64,000 bases of DNA from NCBI GenBank assembly GCA_963805705.1, contig CAWDVH010000005.1, positions 248,001 to 312,000 of the forward strand, given 5' to 3'. Under the pieces are notes generated by a model. The model had not been told where the DNA came from, searched no databases, and saw nothing but the letters and a program-made list of their open reading frames with translations. This DNA is from CAWDVH01 sp963805705 (GTDB lineage: Bacteria > Actinomycetota > Actinomycetes > Streptosporangiales > Streptosporangiaceae). The position numbers and the translations under genes are program-made. Positions 1-8,136 of this stretch are shown piece after piece; the stretch's first letter is position 1, and each line of letters opens with the position of its first letter.

Positions 1-3
1 GCC

Positions 4-1476
4 TCATTCCGGCTCGTCACCCGCGAGTGTTCCCGCGGCCAGCAGGCCGAGCTCGGGGTGCGGCATCGTGTCGGCCTGCCGGTCACGGGTCAGGCTACGC
101 GCCGTCGGCGGGACCAGCATCGCGGCCAGCGCCGCCCCGATCATCGCGACGGTCAGCAGGGCGAAGCCGCGGGTGTAGCCCGACTCGGTAGGCAGGGCAC
201 CCGCATGCGCGGTCGAGGTGACGATGCTGCTCATCACGGCCGCGCCGATCGAGCCGCCGATGGTACGGATGTTGGCGTTCATGCCGCTGGCGATCCCGGT
301 CTGCTCCGGCGGCACGCCCTGGACGACCAGGTTCGACATCGCGGCGAAGGCCATCCCGAACCCGACTCCCTCCACGAGCATGGCCACCACGATCTCCCAC
401 GGGTGGTCATGGGCGACGGTGAGCAGCACGAAGGGGATGATGCTGATCAGTGCCCCCGCGACCAGCACCATCTTGGCGCCGAAGCGCAGCGTGAGCCGTC
501 CTGAGGCGACGCCCACCGCAAACATCGCGATGCTGGCCGGCAGCAGGACCAGCCCCGAGCGGGTGATGCTCAGCCCGAAGCCGTACCCTGCCGATGGCGG
601 CGTCTGCAGGAATTGCGGCAGGAACGCGAAGGTCGCGTACATCCCGACGCCGAACAGCAGTGCGACCAGGTTGGTCGTCCACACCACCGGTATCCGCATC
701 ATGCGCATGTCCACGAGCGGCTGGGACGACCGGGACTCGACCACGACCCAGGCCACCCCGAGCAGCACGGCCGCCGCGAGCAGCCCCAGTACCCGGGCCG
801 AGCCCCATCCCCAGGCGGGAGCCTCGCTGATAGCCACCAGCAGCGCCACCAGCCAGCCCGAGAGCAGCACGGCGGCGGCCCAGTTCAGCCGACCGGCCGC
901 CCGGACGGGGGACTCGGGCACCACCACCCGTGCCGCGACCGTGGCCACCGCGAGAATGATCGCCGGGAACCAGAACAGCCAGTGGTAGTTCAGCGCCGCC
1001 ACGATCGGGCCGGCCAGCACGATGCCCAGGCCGGCCCCGGCCGCGGCCAGCGCCGCGATCACGCCGATCGCGCCCGCCACCCGCTGCTTCGGGAACTCGT
1101 CCCTGATGATGCCGAAGGCCAGCGGAACGACGCCTCCGCCGACCCCCTGGATCACCCGGGCCACGATCATGACCGTGATCGAGCCGGCCAGGGCGGCGAG
1201 CACCGAGCCGACGGTCAGGGCGATCAGCGCGACGACGAGCATCCGCTCCTTGCCCCGCATGTCACCCAGGCGACCCATGATCGGGGTAAAGATCGACGCT
1301 GACAGCAGGTACGCGGTCAGGACCCACGTCACGGCATTCTGCGACGTGTGCAATCCCGCCTGGATCGTCGGCAGCACCGGTATCACCAGCGACTGCAGCA
1401 ACGCAAAGGCGGCGATGGCCGCGGCCAGCACGGCGAATGTTGCCTGGTAGCGGGTGCGCGCGGGCGCAGTGGCCAT
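4..1476 (-). CDS. MFS drug/proton antiporter, DHA2 (EmrB/QacA) type
   Basis: About 490 residues, strongly hydrophobic along its whole length, consistent with a 14-helix DHA2 exporter in the cytoplasmic membrane that couples efflux of a small molecule to proton entry. After the second helix it has the MFS motif A region (GRLGDMRGKERM), and further on the glycine-rich VIQGVGGG of the antiporter motif. An upstream ATG at 1497 is possible, but the ATG at 1476 is preceded by AAGGGGA at good spacing, so I chose it. A 31-bp palindrome lies about 50 bp upstream, which suggests control by a TetR-type repressor, but no such regulator gene is in the window. The substrate cannot be told from sequence. 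Confidence 0.9.
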   Translation of the reverse strand: MATAPARTRYQATFAVLAAAIAAFALLQSLVIPVLPTIQAGLHTSQNAVTWVLTAYLLSASIFTPIMGRLGDMRGKERMLVVALIALTVGSVLAALAGSITVMIVARVIQGVGGGVVPLAFGIIRDEFPKQRVAGAIGVIAALAAAGAGLGIVLAGPIVAALNYHWLFWFPAIILAVATVAARVVVPESPVRAAGRLNWAAAVLLSGWLVALLVAISEAPAWGWGSARVLGLLAAAVLLGVAWVVVESRSSQPLVDMRMMRIPVVWTTNLVALLFGVGMYATFAFLPQFLQTPPSAGYGFGLSITRSGLVLLPASIAMFAVGVASGRLTLRFGAKMVLVAGALISIIPFVLLTVAHDHPWEIVVAMLVEGVGFGMAFAAMSNLVVQGVPPEQTGIASGMNANIRTIGGSIGAAVMSSIVTSTAHAGALPTESGYTRGFALLTVAMIGAALAAMLVPPTARSLTRDRQADTMPHPELGLLAAGTLAGDEPE

Positions 1477-1526
1477 CAGCAGTTCCCCTTCTTGCATCCG
1501 AAACGGAGCTCCCCGTCGGTACTCAC

Positions 1527-1557
1527 CATACCGGAGCGGAGTCTCCGTTCCGGTATG
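1527..1557. promoter_or_regulatory. 31-bp palindromic operator upstream of the MFS exporter
   Basis: An almost perfect inverted repeat with arms CATACCGGA and TCCGGTATG around inner arms CGGAG and CTCCG, centred on position 1542. It sits between the exporter (reading left) and the small membrane gene (reading right). Size and symmetry fit a TetR-family operator; that family assignment is inference. Confidence 0.65.
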
Positions 1558-1640
1558 TCCTACTCGAGCCCCTGGGCCGGCTGCCCGCGATATCGCGGTT
1601 CCTCGGCATATTTCCGGCCGGGCCGGGGAGTTGGCGGCTC

Positions 1641-1802
1641 ATGAGAATTTTCCGGAGTGTGCCCGATTTCCTGATCTGGCTGTTCTGGGTTTTGCTGGCG
1701 ATCATCCTGATCCTGCTGGCCGCGCTGCTCATCCATCACCTGGGCGGGTTCAGGCTCTCGTTCGAGGTGGGCCACTTCTTCTTCAACGTCGGCGTCACCT
1801 GA
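1641..1802 (+). CDS. small single-pass membrane protein, 53 aa
   Basis: A short gene of 53 codons starting at ATG with a GGGGAG ribosome site about 10 nt upstream. Residues roughly 10-31 form one very hydrophobic helix (FLIWLFWVLLAIILILLAAL), followed by a short aromatic tail. It is divergent from the exporter and shares the palindromic intergenic region, then runs head-on into the next gene. I do not recognise a family. A longer in-frame reading upstream is arginine/proline-rich and looks non-coding, so the internal ATG is preferred. Confidence 0.55.
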   Translation: MRIFRSVPDFLIWLFWVLLAIILILLAALLIHHLGGFRLSFEVGHFFFNVGVT

Positions 1803-1812
1803 AGCGTCCTGG

Positions 1813-2919
1813 TCAGTGCTCGACCTGGTAGTGCGCGACGGCGTCCTCGTCCCATTCCAGGCCGTGGCCAGGGACATCGGGCAGGTGCAGCTGGCCGGAG
1901 CGGACCTCGAACGGGCGGGCGAGTACCGGGTGGGCCCAGTCCTGCCATTCCAGCCACTGCCCGCTGGGCGTGACGCGCAGCAGGTGGCCGGAGACCTCCG
2001 GGTACAGGTGGGAGGACGCCGGGATGCCGGCGGCGTCGGCGATCGCGGCGGCCTGCAGCCACCCGGTCACGCCGCCGATCCGCATCAGGTCCGGCATCAC
2101 CAGATCGCAGGCCTGCGCCCGGATGGCCGCCAGCATGGCGCGGGGGCCGTAGAAATTCTCCCCGAGCATGACGGGCGTGGCGATGTCACGAGCGATCCGG
2201 GCGTGGCCGTCCAGATCGTCGTAGCGCAGCGGTTCCTCGATCCACGCCAGGCCCTCGGCGTCCAGCGCACGGCAGCGCTCCAGCGCCTCGCCCAGGGCCA
2301 GTCCCTGGTTGTAGTCGGCGACCAGGGTCACCTGGTCGCCGACGGCCGCACGGACACGGCGGACCGCGGCGATGTCGTCGGCCGCGCTATCCCGCCCGAC
2401 CCGGACTTTCAGCGCGGTGAAGCCGCCTTCGGCGAGCAGCTCCAGCGCTTCGTCGCCGGCCGCGTCGGGCGGGATGAGCCCGAGCCCGTTGCTGTTGTAG
2501 GCCGGCACCGGTTCCAGCGTCCCGCCGAGCAGCCGGGCCAGCGGCAGGCCGGCCGCCTTGGCCAGCGCATCCCACAGGGCAATGTCCAGCCCGGCCACAG
2601 CGGCCAGGGCCAGGCCCTGGTACCCGGCCAGGCCGAGCCAGCCGCGGGCGGCCCCGAACGCGGCGGCTGGCGCGGCCGGCCGTCCCCGCATCTCGTCGCC
2701 CATATCACGAATAGCCGGAACCAGCGCGGCGGCCGCGCGGCTCAGGTAGGGGGCGAGATAGCTGCGGCCCACGATGCCCTGCTCGCTGGTGACATCGATG
2801 AGCACCAGCGGCCACCGGGAGAAATCCCCCACCCTGGTCGCCAGCGGCCGCCGCAGCGGGACCACCACCGATCGCACGGTGACATCGCGCACGATCAGCC
2901 CGGCGCCCTGACTAGTCAT
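1813..2919 (-). CDS. enolase-superfamily enzyme, mandelate racemase-like
   Basis: About 368 residues. The C-terminal barrel aligns by eye with mandelate racemase: metal ligands in VADYNQ, WIEEP and GENF, the MPDLMRIGG strand with the Asp of the Asp-His dyad, the SSHL histidine, and the WLE glutamate. The racemase KxK motif reads K-V-R here, so the second lysine is arginine. The family abstracts a proton alpha to a carboxylate using Mg2+; members are racemases or sugar-acid dehydratases. A GTG at 2946 would add nine residues, but the ATG at 2919 has GGAGGGAG upstream. The neighbours do not identify a substrate, so it is not called a mandelate racemase. Confidence 0.85.
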   Translation of the reverse strand: MTSQGAGLIVRDVTVRSVVVPLRRPLATRVGDFSRWPLVLIDVTSEQGIVGRSYLAPYLSRAAAALVPAIRDMGDEMRGRPAAPAAAFGAARGWLGLAGYQGLALAAVAGLDIALWDALAKAAGLPLARLLGGTLEPVPAYNSNGLGLIPPDAAGDEALELLAEGGFTALKVRVGRDSAADDIAAVRRVRAAVGDQVTLVADYNQGLALGEALERCRALDAEGLAWIEEPLRYDDLDGHARIARDIATPVMLGENFYGPRAMLAAIRAQACDLVMPDLMRIGGVTGWLQAAAIADAAGIPASSHLYPEVSGHLLRVTPSGQWLEWQDWAHPVLARPFEVRSGQLHLPDVPGHGLEWDEDAVAHYQVEH

Positions 2920-3060
2920 CAGGCTCCCTCCGCCGGCCTCGATCACGGTCGCGGCCTGGTCGCCTCATTCTGCCAGGGCTAGCTTGCCTTGCGGCCGCCG
3001 CAGATGAGCCTGAGCAGCTAGGCTCAGATCCGCTCAGGTCCAGACCAGGAGGCGGTTGGC

Positions 3061-3786
3061 TTGTACGACACCCAGCCACAGCAGCGCACGCAGCGCAAAC
3101 GCGGCCGCAAGTGGCTAGTGTGGATCGTGGTCATCGTCGTGGTGCTGGTCGGCATCGACTTCGGGGCCAGGCTGGTGGCCGAGAACCGGATCGCATCCGA
3201 GATCAAGTCGCAGGGCTTCCCGGCCACGCCCAGCGTGGCGATCGGCGGCTTCCCGTTCCTGACCCAGGTGGCGGCACGGGATATCCACCAGGTCACCATC
3301 AGCTCGTCGAACATCCCCGCGGGACCGGTCACGGTGACCAGCATGAACGTGATCGCGGACAACGTGAAGGTCAACTCCAGCCTCAACGGCGGCGTCACCG
3401 GCCCGGTGCACGGGACGATACTGATCAGCCTCGGGGCTCTCGGGAACGCGCTGTCGGCGGCTGGCCCGCTGACCAGCTTCCTGGGCGGTGGCGGCCTGAA
3501 GGTCGTGTCGGTCGGCAGTACCGAGGTGAAAGGCAGCCTGGATCTGGCCGGGGGGCTGGTGTCCTGGTCGGCCACGTGGAAGGTCGTGACGACCGGGCCG
3601 AATGAGATCGAGCTGCGGCTGGTGTCGAGCAACGGGCTGCCGCCGGGCCTGGCCAGCTCGGCCCAGACGATCAAGCTGCCGCTGAGCTCGCTGCCGCTGG
3701 GACTGCAGATGACCGGCGAGCTCAACTCCTCCTCGAACGGGATCGACGTCAACGTCAAGGCGGACAGCGTCAGCTTCGGGAGCTAA
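3061..3786 (+). CDS. DUF2993 (LmeA-like) membrane-anchored protein
   Basis: 241 residues from a TTG start; AGGAGG lies 8 nt upstream, which fixes this unusual start. A basic N-terminus (about residues 9-17) is followed by one transmembrane helix (about 18-36), then an extracytoplasmic domain with the DUF2993 pattern of VxIxGFPFLTQV and alternating hydrophobic beta-strands. The mycobacterial member LmeA is involved in lipomannan elongation, but most homologues are uncharacterised. It is convergent with the thioredoxin-like gene. The family is a good match; the function here is unknown. Confidence 0.8.
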   Translation: MYDTQPQQRTQRKRGRKWLVWIVVIVVVLVGIDFGARLVAENRIASEIKSQGFPATPSVAIGGFPFLTQVAARDIHQVTISSSNIPAGPVTVTSMNVIADNVKVNSSLNGGVTGPVHGTILISLGALGNALSAAGPLTSFLGGGGLKVVSVGSTEVKGSLDLAGGLVSWSATWKVVTTGPNEIELRLVSSNGLPPGLASSAQTIKLPLSSLPLGLQMTGELNSSSNGIDVNVKADSVSFGS

Positions 3787-3804
3787 GCGAAATGGCGAAT
3801 TTCT

Positions 3805-4767
3805 CTAGCCGAAGGTGAATACATAGGCCTGGACGCCGGGATCGAGGAACGTAATCTCGAACGTGTGCTCAGTGATGATGCCGCGCTGACGGATGAGCTG
3901 ATAAAGCCGCTGTTCGGTAACGGTGCCGTTGCCCTGGTCGTCAACGCCAATTCCGTGCGCTACGCCGGGTGGCTGCCCGTCGAGGAGCACCTGAAACCGC
4001 ACGGGATTTCCTCGCGCCGCGGGTCCCATGACGAGGTTAAGATCGCGGGCGTGGAAGCGGTACGCGATCCGCCCGCTGGCCTCGTTCAGCAAGGTGGACC
4101 GGTTCTCCACGGTCCAGTCACCCGAAAGAGCCCAGTGATTGAGCCTCAGCTGCGCGGGGAGAGCATAGACGCGGCGCTCGTCCGGTATCGCGCCATCCGG
4201 AGACGCGAAGTTCTCGGTGCGCTGATAGCCGACATAGTTTTCCGGGGACCTCAGGCTGTCCCAGTCGGCGGGGGCCTCAGTGCCGCTGGCATCGACCGAG
4301 ACCAGTTCATGGCCGATGCCGCCGATTCCAGCCTCGGTCAGAGATTGCTGAATTCTTATTTCTGACTGCTCGTAGGCTTCCTCGCCGAAGTGATGATACC
4401 GGATATTCCCTTGCGCATCGACGAGATAGAGAGCCGGCCAGTACTGGTTCTTGAAGGCGCGCCATATCGAATATTCGTTATCGATCGCGATCGGATAGTC
4501 GACGCGCATGTCCCGCGCGGCCCGGCGAACGTTATCGATGTCTTTCTCAAATTCAAACTCGGGGGTGTGCACACCGATCGTCACCAGCCCATGATCCTTA
4601 TATTTCTCCGCCCACGCGCGGACATAGGGGAGAGTGCGTAGCCAGTTGATGCAGGTATAGGTCCAGAAGTCGATGAGGACGACTTTCCCGCTCAGGCCGG
4701 CCGCCGTCAGCGGCTCGGAATTGAGCCATTCGGTCGCGCTGCCGAGTGAAGCCAGCTCGCCTTCCAT
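3805..4767 (-). CDS. thioredoxin-like (TlpA/DipZ C-terminal type) protein with carbohydrate-binding-like tail
   Basis: 320 residues. Residues about 10-150 form a redoxin domain with the DipZ-like signature WTYTCIN, then LRTLPYVRAWAEKY and GVHTPEF. The usual second cysteine of CxxC is a tryptophan (C-I-N-W), so it is not a standard dithiol oxidoreductase; as I recall, this variant recurs in actinobacteria. The remaining 170 residues are beta-rich and resemble the DipZ C-terminal domain (HARDLNLVM, RFQVLLDGQPP). No signal peptide is visible. The ATG has GGAAGG about 9 nt upstream. Confidence 0.8.
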   Translation of the reverse strand: MEGELASLGSATEWLNSEPLTAAGLSGKVVLIDFWTYTCINWLRTLPYVRAWAEKYKDHGLVTIGVHTPEFEFEKDIDNVRRAARDMRVDYPIAIDNEYSIWRAFKNQYWPALYLVDAQGNIRYHHFGEEAYEQSEIRIQQSLTEAGIGGIGHELVSVDASGTEAPADWDSLRSPENYVGYQRTENFASPDGAIPDERRVYALPAQLRLNHWALSGDWTVENRSTLLNEASGRIAYRFHARDLNLVMGPAARGNPVRFQVLLDGQPPGVAHGIGVDDQGNGTVTEQRLYQLIRQRGIITEHTFEITFLDPGVQAYVFTFG

Positions 4768-5011
4768 GATGTGTTCCTTCCCTCTGGCGGATGCTGCCGC
4801 TGCGGCGCGGGAGGACGGCGCGCACGACGTGCGCGCCGTCCCGCCTATTGTTCACCTAGCGCGGTGACCTGAACGCCGTCCGGCACGGGATGCCAGCGGC
4901 ATCTATCAATGCCGCCGGGGTGGGTATGGACATCACAGCCGCGTTTCGACTGGTCCTGCCGCACCCGGGAGTGCCCTGGCCTAGTGCATAGACATCATGA
5001 GGTGCCTCAAC

Positions 5012-5036
5012 TAATTTGGTTGCTGCAAGCAAATTA
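5012..5036. promoter_or_regulatory. 25-bp imperfect palindrome, MarR-like operator
   Basis: Outer arms TAATTTG and CAAATTA and inner arms TTGC and GCAA are symmetric about position 5024, with one mismatched pair. It is conspicuously AT-rich and lies just before the next rightward gene. The half-site resembles operators of MarR-type regulators; none is encoded nearby. The rest of 4768-5050 shows nothing else I can support. Confidence 0.5.
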
Positions 5037-5050
5037 ATAACCCGGAGGCG

Positions 5051-5812
5051 GTGAGAGACCTGGGAGCGCGACCATGGAACTCGCCCCGCAGGCACGCTGC
5101 CGCGGACACCCGCAGTCCAGGGCTCCTGGCCTCTCACGGCGGTCAGCGGGGCGCACCCCCGGTCCTGGTGACCGCGTCGCATCTCCCGCTCACCCGCCTG
5201 GTTCTGGCCCGGGTGCTCGCCGGCGCCGGGGTGCTGGCCTACAACTGGTGGATCCTGGTGCCGCTCAGGCCCGGCCTCATGCGCTCGCCCAGCGAGCTGT
5301 TCAGCAACCTCGAGGTGACCGGCCGGCCATTCGCCGCCGCCATGCAGGATGCTGATCTTCTCGCGGGCCTGCTGCTGCTGGGAGCCTTCCTGGCCGCGGG
5401 GAGCAGGAACGTGCCCGACGGCAGGCGGGAATGGACGGCCATGATGGCCTTTGCCGCCGGGGGAGCGCTCGGCGGGCTCTTCCCGGAAGTATGCGCGGAC
5501 GGAGTCAGCGCTGCGTGCCGGAGCATGGAGTGGAAGTTCCAGCTTCCCCCCAGCCAGTATCTGCACGGTGCGGCCGGCATCCTCGAATTCGGCGGCATCA
5601 CCGTTGCCTTGCTGCTCGCCTTCCGGCGGACACGCGGCCAGGCCACCACGGCCGCCAGGACCTACCGGGGCCTGGCCGCAGGCGCACTCGTGGCCTACCC
5701 GCTCCTGGGCCTGGCTTACCTGGTGAACCGGCTCGGCGGCGTCATGGAAGCGGTTTTCTTCATCGGCTTCACGGTGATGGTGCTGACCCAGATCTTCGAG
5801 CGGACTGAGTGA
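5051..5812 (+). CDS. DUF998-like integral membrane protein
   Basis: Up to 253 residues with about six hydrophobic segments. The central pattern FPE-C-(A)C-EW and a following HGAAGILEF helix match the DUF998 layout of conserved loop residues between helices. Function is unknown for the family. The start is uncertain: the GTG at 5051 is only 2 nt from a GGAGG, and the first 40 residues are arginine/proline-rich, so a GTG near 5168, just before the first helix, is also plausible. The 3' end overlaps the convergent glycosidase gene by 44 bp. Confidence 0.65.
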   Translation: MRDLGARPWNSPRRHAAADTRSPGLLASHGGQRGAPPVLVTASHLPLTRLVLARVLAGAGVLAYNWWILVPLRPGLMRSPSELFSNLEVTGRPFAAAMQDADLLAGLLLLGAFLAAGSRNVPDGRREWTAMMAFAAGGALGGLFPEVCADGVSAACRSMEWKFQLPPSQYLHGAAGILEFGGITVALLLAFRRTRGQATTAARTYRGLAAGALVAYPLLGLAYLVNRLGGVMEAVFFIGFTVMVLTQIFERTE

Positions 5813-8072
5813 GTTTCTCAAGTAGCTCGTGGGTGATGCCGAGGCCGGGGAAGGCGGCCAGGGTGTGCAGGGGGAAGTTGCCGATGACCTTGCTGAGCTG
5901 GCCGTTACCGAGGATGCCGGCTGGCCGCCCGTCAGGACCTGTTCCGATCTCGCGGCGGAGCGCCGGGCCGCCGACGGGATCGTCGAGCCATTCGGCCAGG
6001 GTGGACATTCCGGTCAGCTGCGGCCGCGGCGCAGTGCCGCTGACGGTGATCGCCCTGGTCAGGCGCAGGTCGCGGGAAGAGGCACCGACGGCGAGTTCGA
6101 AACGCCCGGGCTCCAGGGTCCACTCGCGGCGGCGGGGTGACCAGTAGGACAGGTCACGGCCGCCAAGAGTGAAGGTGACCTGCCGCGTCTCGCCATCGGC
6201 CAGGCTCAGTTTGCGAAAGCCCTTCAGCTCTCGTGGCGGCCGGCCCACCGAGGCGTCCGGGGCGCCCACGTACAGCTGGACCACCTCGCTTCCCGGCCGC
6301 GGGCCGACGTTGGTGACCCTGCAGCTGACGGCCACGGCCAGGTCGCCGCCGTCGGCCGAACCGGCCTGGGTGACCTTCAGCGCGCTGTAGCGGAAAGCGC
6401 TGTAGCTCAGCCCGTGCCCGAACGGGTAGGCGACCGGCAGGTCGGCGGCATCGAATCCGCGGTAGCCGACGAAGATGCCCTCGCCGTAGCGGACGTGACC
6501 CTGCTCTCCGGGGAAGTTGAGGTAGCACGGGCTGTCTTGCAGCCGCACCGGGATGGTCTCGGCGAGCCGCCCGGATGGGTTGACGGCGCCGGTGAGCACG
6601 TCGGCCAGGGCTGACCCGGTGGCCTGCCCGGCCAGCCAGCACTCAAGGACAGCTGCCGCAGCGTGATCCCACGTGCTGGTGCGCACGGCCGAGCCGTTGA
6701 ACAGCACCACCACGATCGGGATGTCCGGGTGCGCCGTGCCCAGCTGAGCCAGCAGGCCGGTCTGGGCGGCGGGCAGGTCGATGTGGGTACGGTCAAACCC
6801 CTCGGATTCAGCCGAGGGGGGCAGCCCCAGGAACGCGATGATCACATCGGCGCCGGCCGCGGTGGTGACCGCGGCGGCAGCCAGTCCGGGGTCGGCGGCG
6901 CTATCGTCGATGCTGAATCCGGGCGCGTAGCGCACGGTCGCCGCGGGCAGTGCCGCAGTGAGCTCCTCCAGCGGGATGTCGACCCTGGTCGGGCTGACCT
7001 GGGAGCTGCCGGCTCCCTGGAAACGGGGAGTGCGCGCGAACTCCCCGACCACGGCCACGGTCAGCCCCCGCCGGCCCGGCAAGGGCAGCACGCCTGCGGT
7101 GTTCTTGAGCAGCACCATGCTCGCGCCGGCCGCGCGACGGGCCAGGGCGTGCTGGGTATCGATGTCGACGACGGCGCTCTCGCGCCGGCCAGAGCGCCGG
7201 ACCAGGCGCAGGACACGAGCGGCGGCCTGATCCAGCAGCGCTTCCTCCAGGCTCCCGGCGGCGACGGCGCTGACCAGAGCGCGGTCGCTGACGCCGAGGT
7301 CAGGGGGCATTTCCAGGTCGAGGCCGGCGGCCAGGGCGGCCACCCGGTCGTGCACGGCACCCCAGTCGGAGACGACCACTCCGTCAAAGCCCCACTCCCC
7401 GCGCAGCAGGTCGGTCAGTAGCCAGCGGTGCTGCGAGGCGTACTCGCCGTTGATCTTGTTGTAGGAGCACATCACCGTCCATGGCTGTGCTGTGACGACG
7501 ACGTGCTCGAAGGCGGCCAGGTAGATCTCGCGCAGGGTGCGCTCATCGACCTCCGCGCTGATGCGCAGCCGGTCGGTCTCCTGATTGTTGGCGGCGAAGT
7601 GCTTCAATGACGCCCCGACCTGCTGCGATTGCAGCCCCCCGACTATCGCGGCGCCCAGCCGCCCGGACAGGTGCGGGTCCTCGGACAGGTACTCGAAGTT
7701 GCGCCCGCACAGCGGTGACCGCTTGATATTGATCCCCGGACCCAGGACGACGGCGACGTCCTGGGCGCGAGCCTCAAGGCCGATGGCGGCCCCGACCGCA
7801 CGGGCCAGCTCCGGATCCCAGGATGAGCCCAGTGCCGATGCGGTGGGAAAGCAGGTCGCCGGCACGCTGCCGGAGATGCCGACATGATCACCGTGACCGG
7901 GCTGCTTGCGCAGCCCGTGCGGGCCGTCGGACACCATAATCGATTCGATACCGGCGGACTTGATCGCCGCCGTGTGCCAGAAGTCGGAGCCCAGGCACAG
8001 GGCCGCCTTCTGCTCGACGCTCAGCGAGGCCACCAGGGCGGGTACCGGCTCATGCTCATCCATATGCTGCAT
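5769..8072 (-). CDS. glycoside hydrolase family 3 beta-glucosidase
   Basis: About 767 residues with the normal GH3 domain order: (beta/alpha)8 barrel (about 1-300), alpha/beta sandwich (about 330-540) and a C-terminal fibronectin-III-like domain containing VVQLYVGAP and ELKGFRKLSL. The catalytic nucleophile aspartate is visible in VVVSDWGA, and KHFAANNQE carries the substrate-binding Lys-His. There is no signal peptide, so it should act on imported oligosaccharides in the cytoplasm. The ATG at 8072 was chosen; another ATG lies at 8063, and longer forms run into the divergent glucoamylase-like gene. It releases beta-linked glucose or xylose; the exact sugar is not readable. Confidence 0.92.
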   Translation of the reverse strand: MQHMDEHEPVPALVASLSVEQKAALCLGSDFWHTAAIKSAGIESIMVSDGPHGLRKQPGHGDHVGISGSVPATCFPTASALGSSWDPELARAVGAAIGLEARAQDVAVVLGPGINIKRSPLCGRNFEYLSEDPHLSGRLGAAIVGGLQSQQVGASLKHFAANNQETDRLRISAEVDERTLREIYLAAFEHVVVTAQPWTVMCSYNKINGEYASQHRWLLTDLLRGEWGFDGVVVSDWGAVHDRVAALAAGLDLEMPPDLGVSDRALVSAVAAGSLEEALLDQAAARVLRLVRRSGRRESAVVDIDTQHALARRAAGASMVLLKNTAGVLPLPGRRGLTVAVVGEFARTPRFQGAGSSQVSPTRVDIPLEELTAALPAATVRYAPGFSIDDSAADPGLAAAAVTTAAGADVIIAFLGLPPSAESEGFDRTHIDLPAAQTGLLAQLGTAHPDIPIVVVLFNGSAVRTSTWDHAAAAVLECWLAGQATGSALADVLTGAVNPSGRLAETIPVRLQDSPCYLNFPGEQGHVRYGEGIFVGYRGFDAADLPVAYPFGHGLSYSAFRYSALKVTQAGSADGGDLAVAVSCRVTNVGPRPGSEVVQLYVGAPDASVGRPPRELKGFRKLSLADGETRQVTFTLGGRDLSYWSPRRREWTLEPGRFELAVGASSRDLRLTRAITVSGTAPRPQLTGMSTLAEWLDDPVGGPALRREIGTGPDGRPAGILGNGQLSKVIGNFPLHTLAAFPGLGITHELLEKLTQSARRSGSAPSP

Positions 8073-8136
8073 ACTTCCGCAAGAGCCGGACCTTAACGAG
8101 CGGGAGACTGAAGCGACCGATGATGGGAGCCTGCTG

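Noticed and set aside
1437..1640. N-terminal extension of the small membrane protein
   Set aside because: It overlaps the start region of the divergent exporter and the palindrome, and its sequence is non-protein-like; the ATG at 1641 has the ribosome site.
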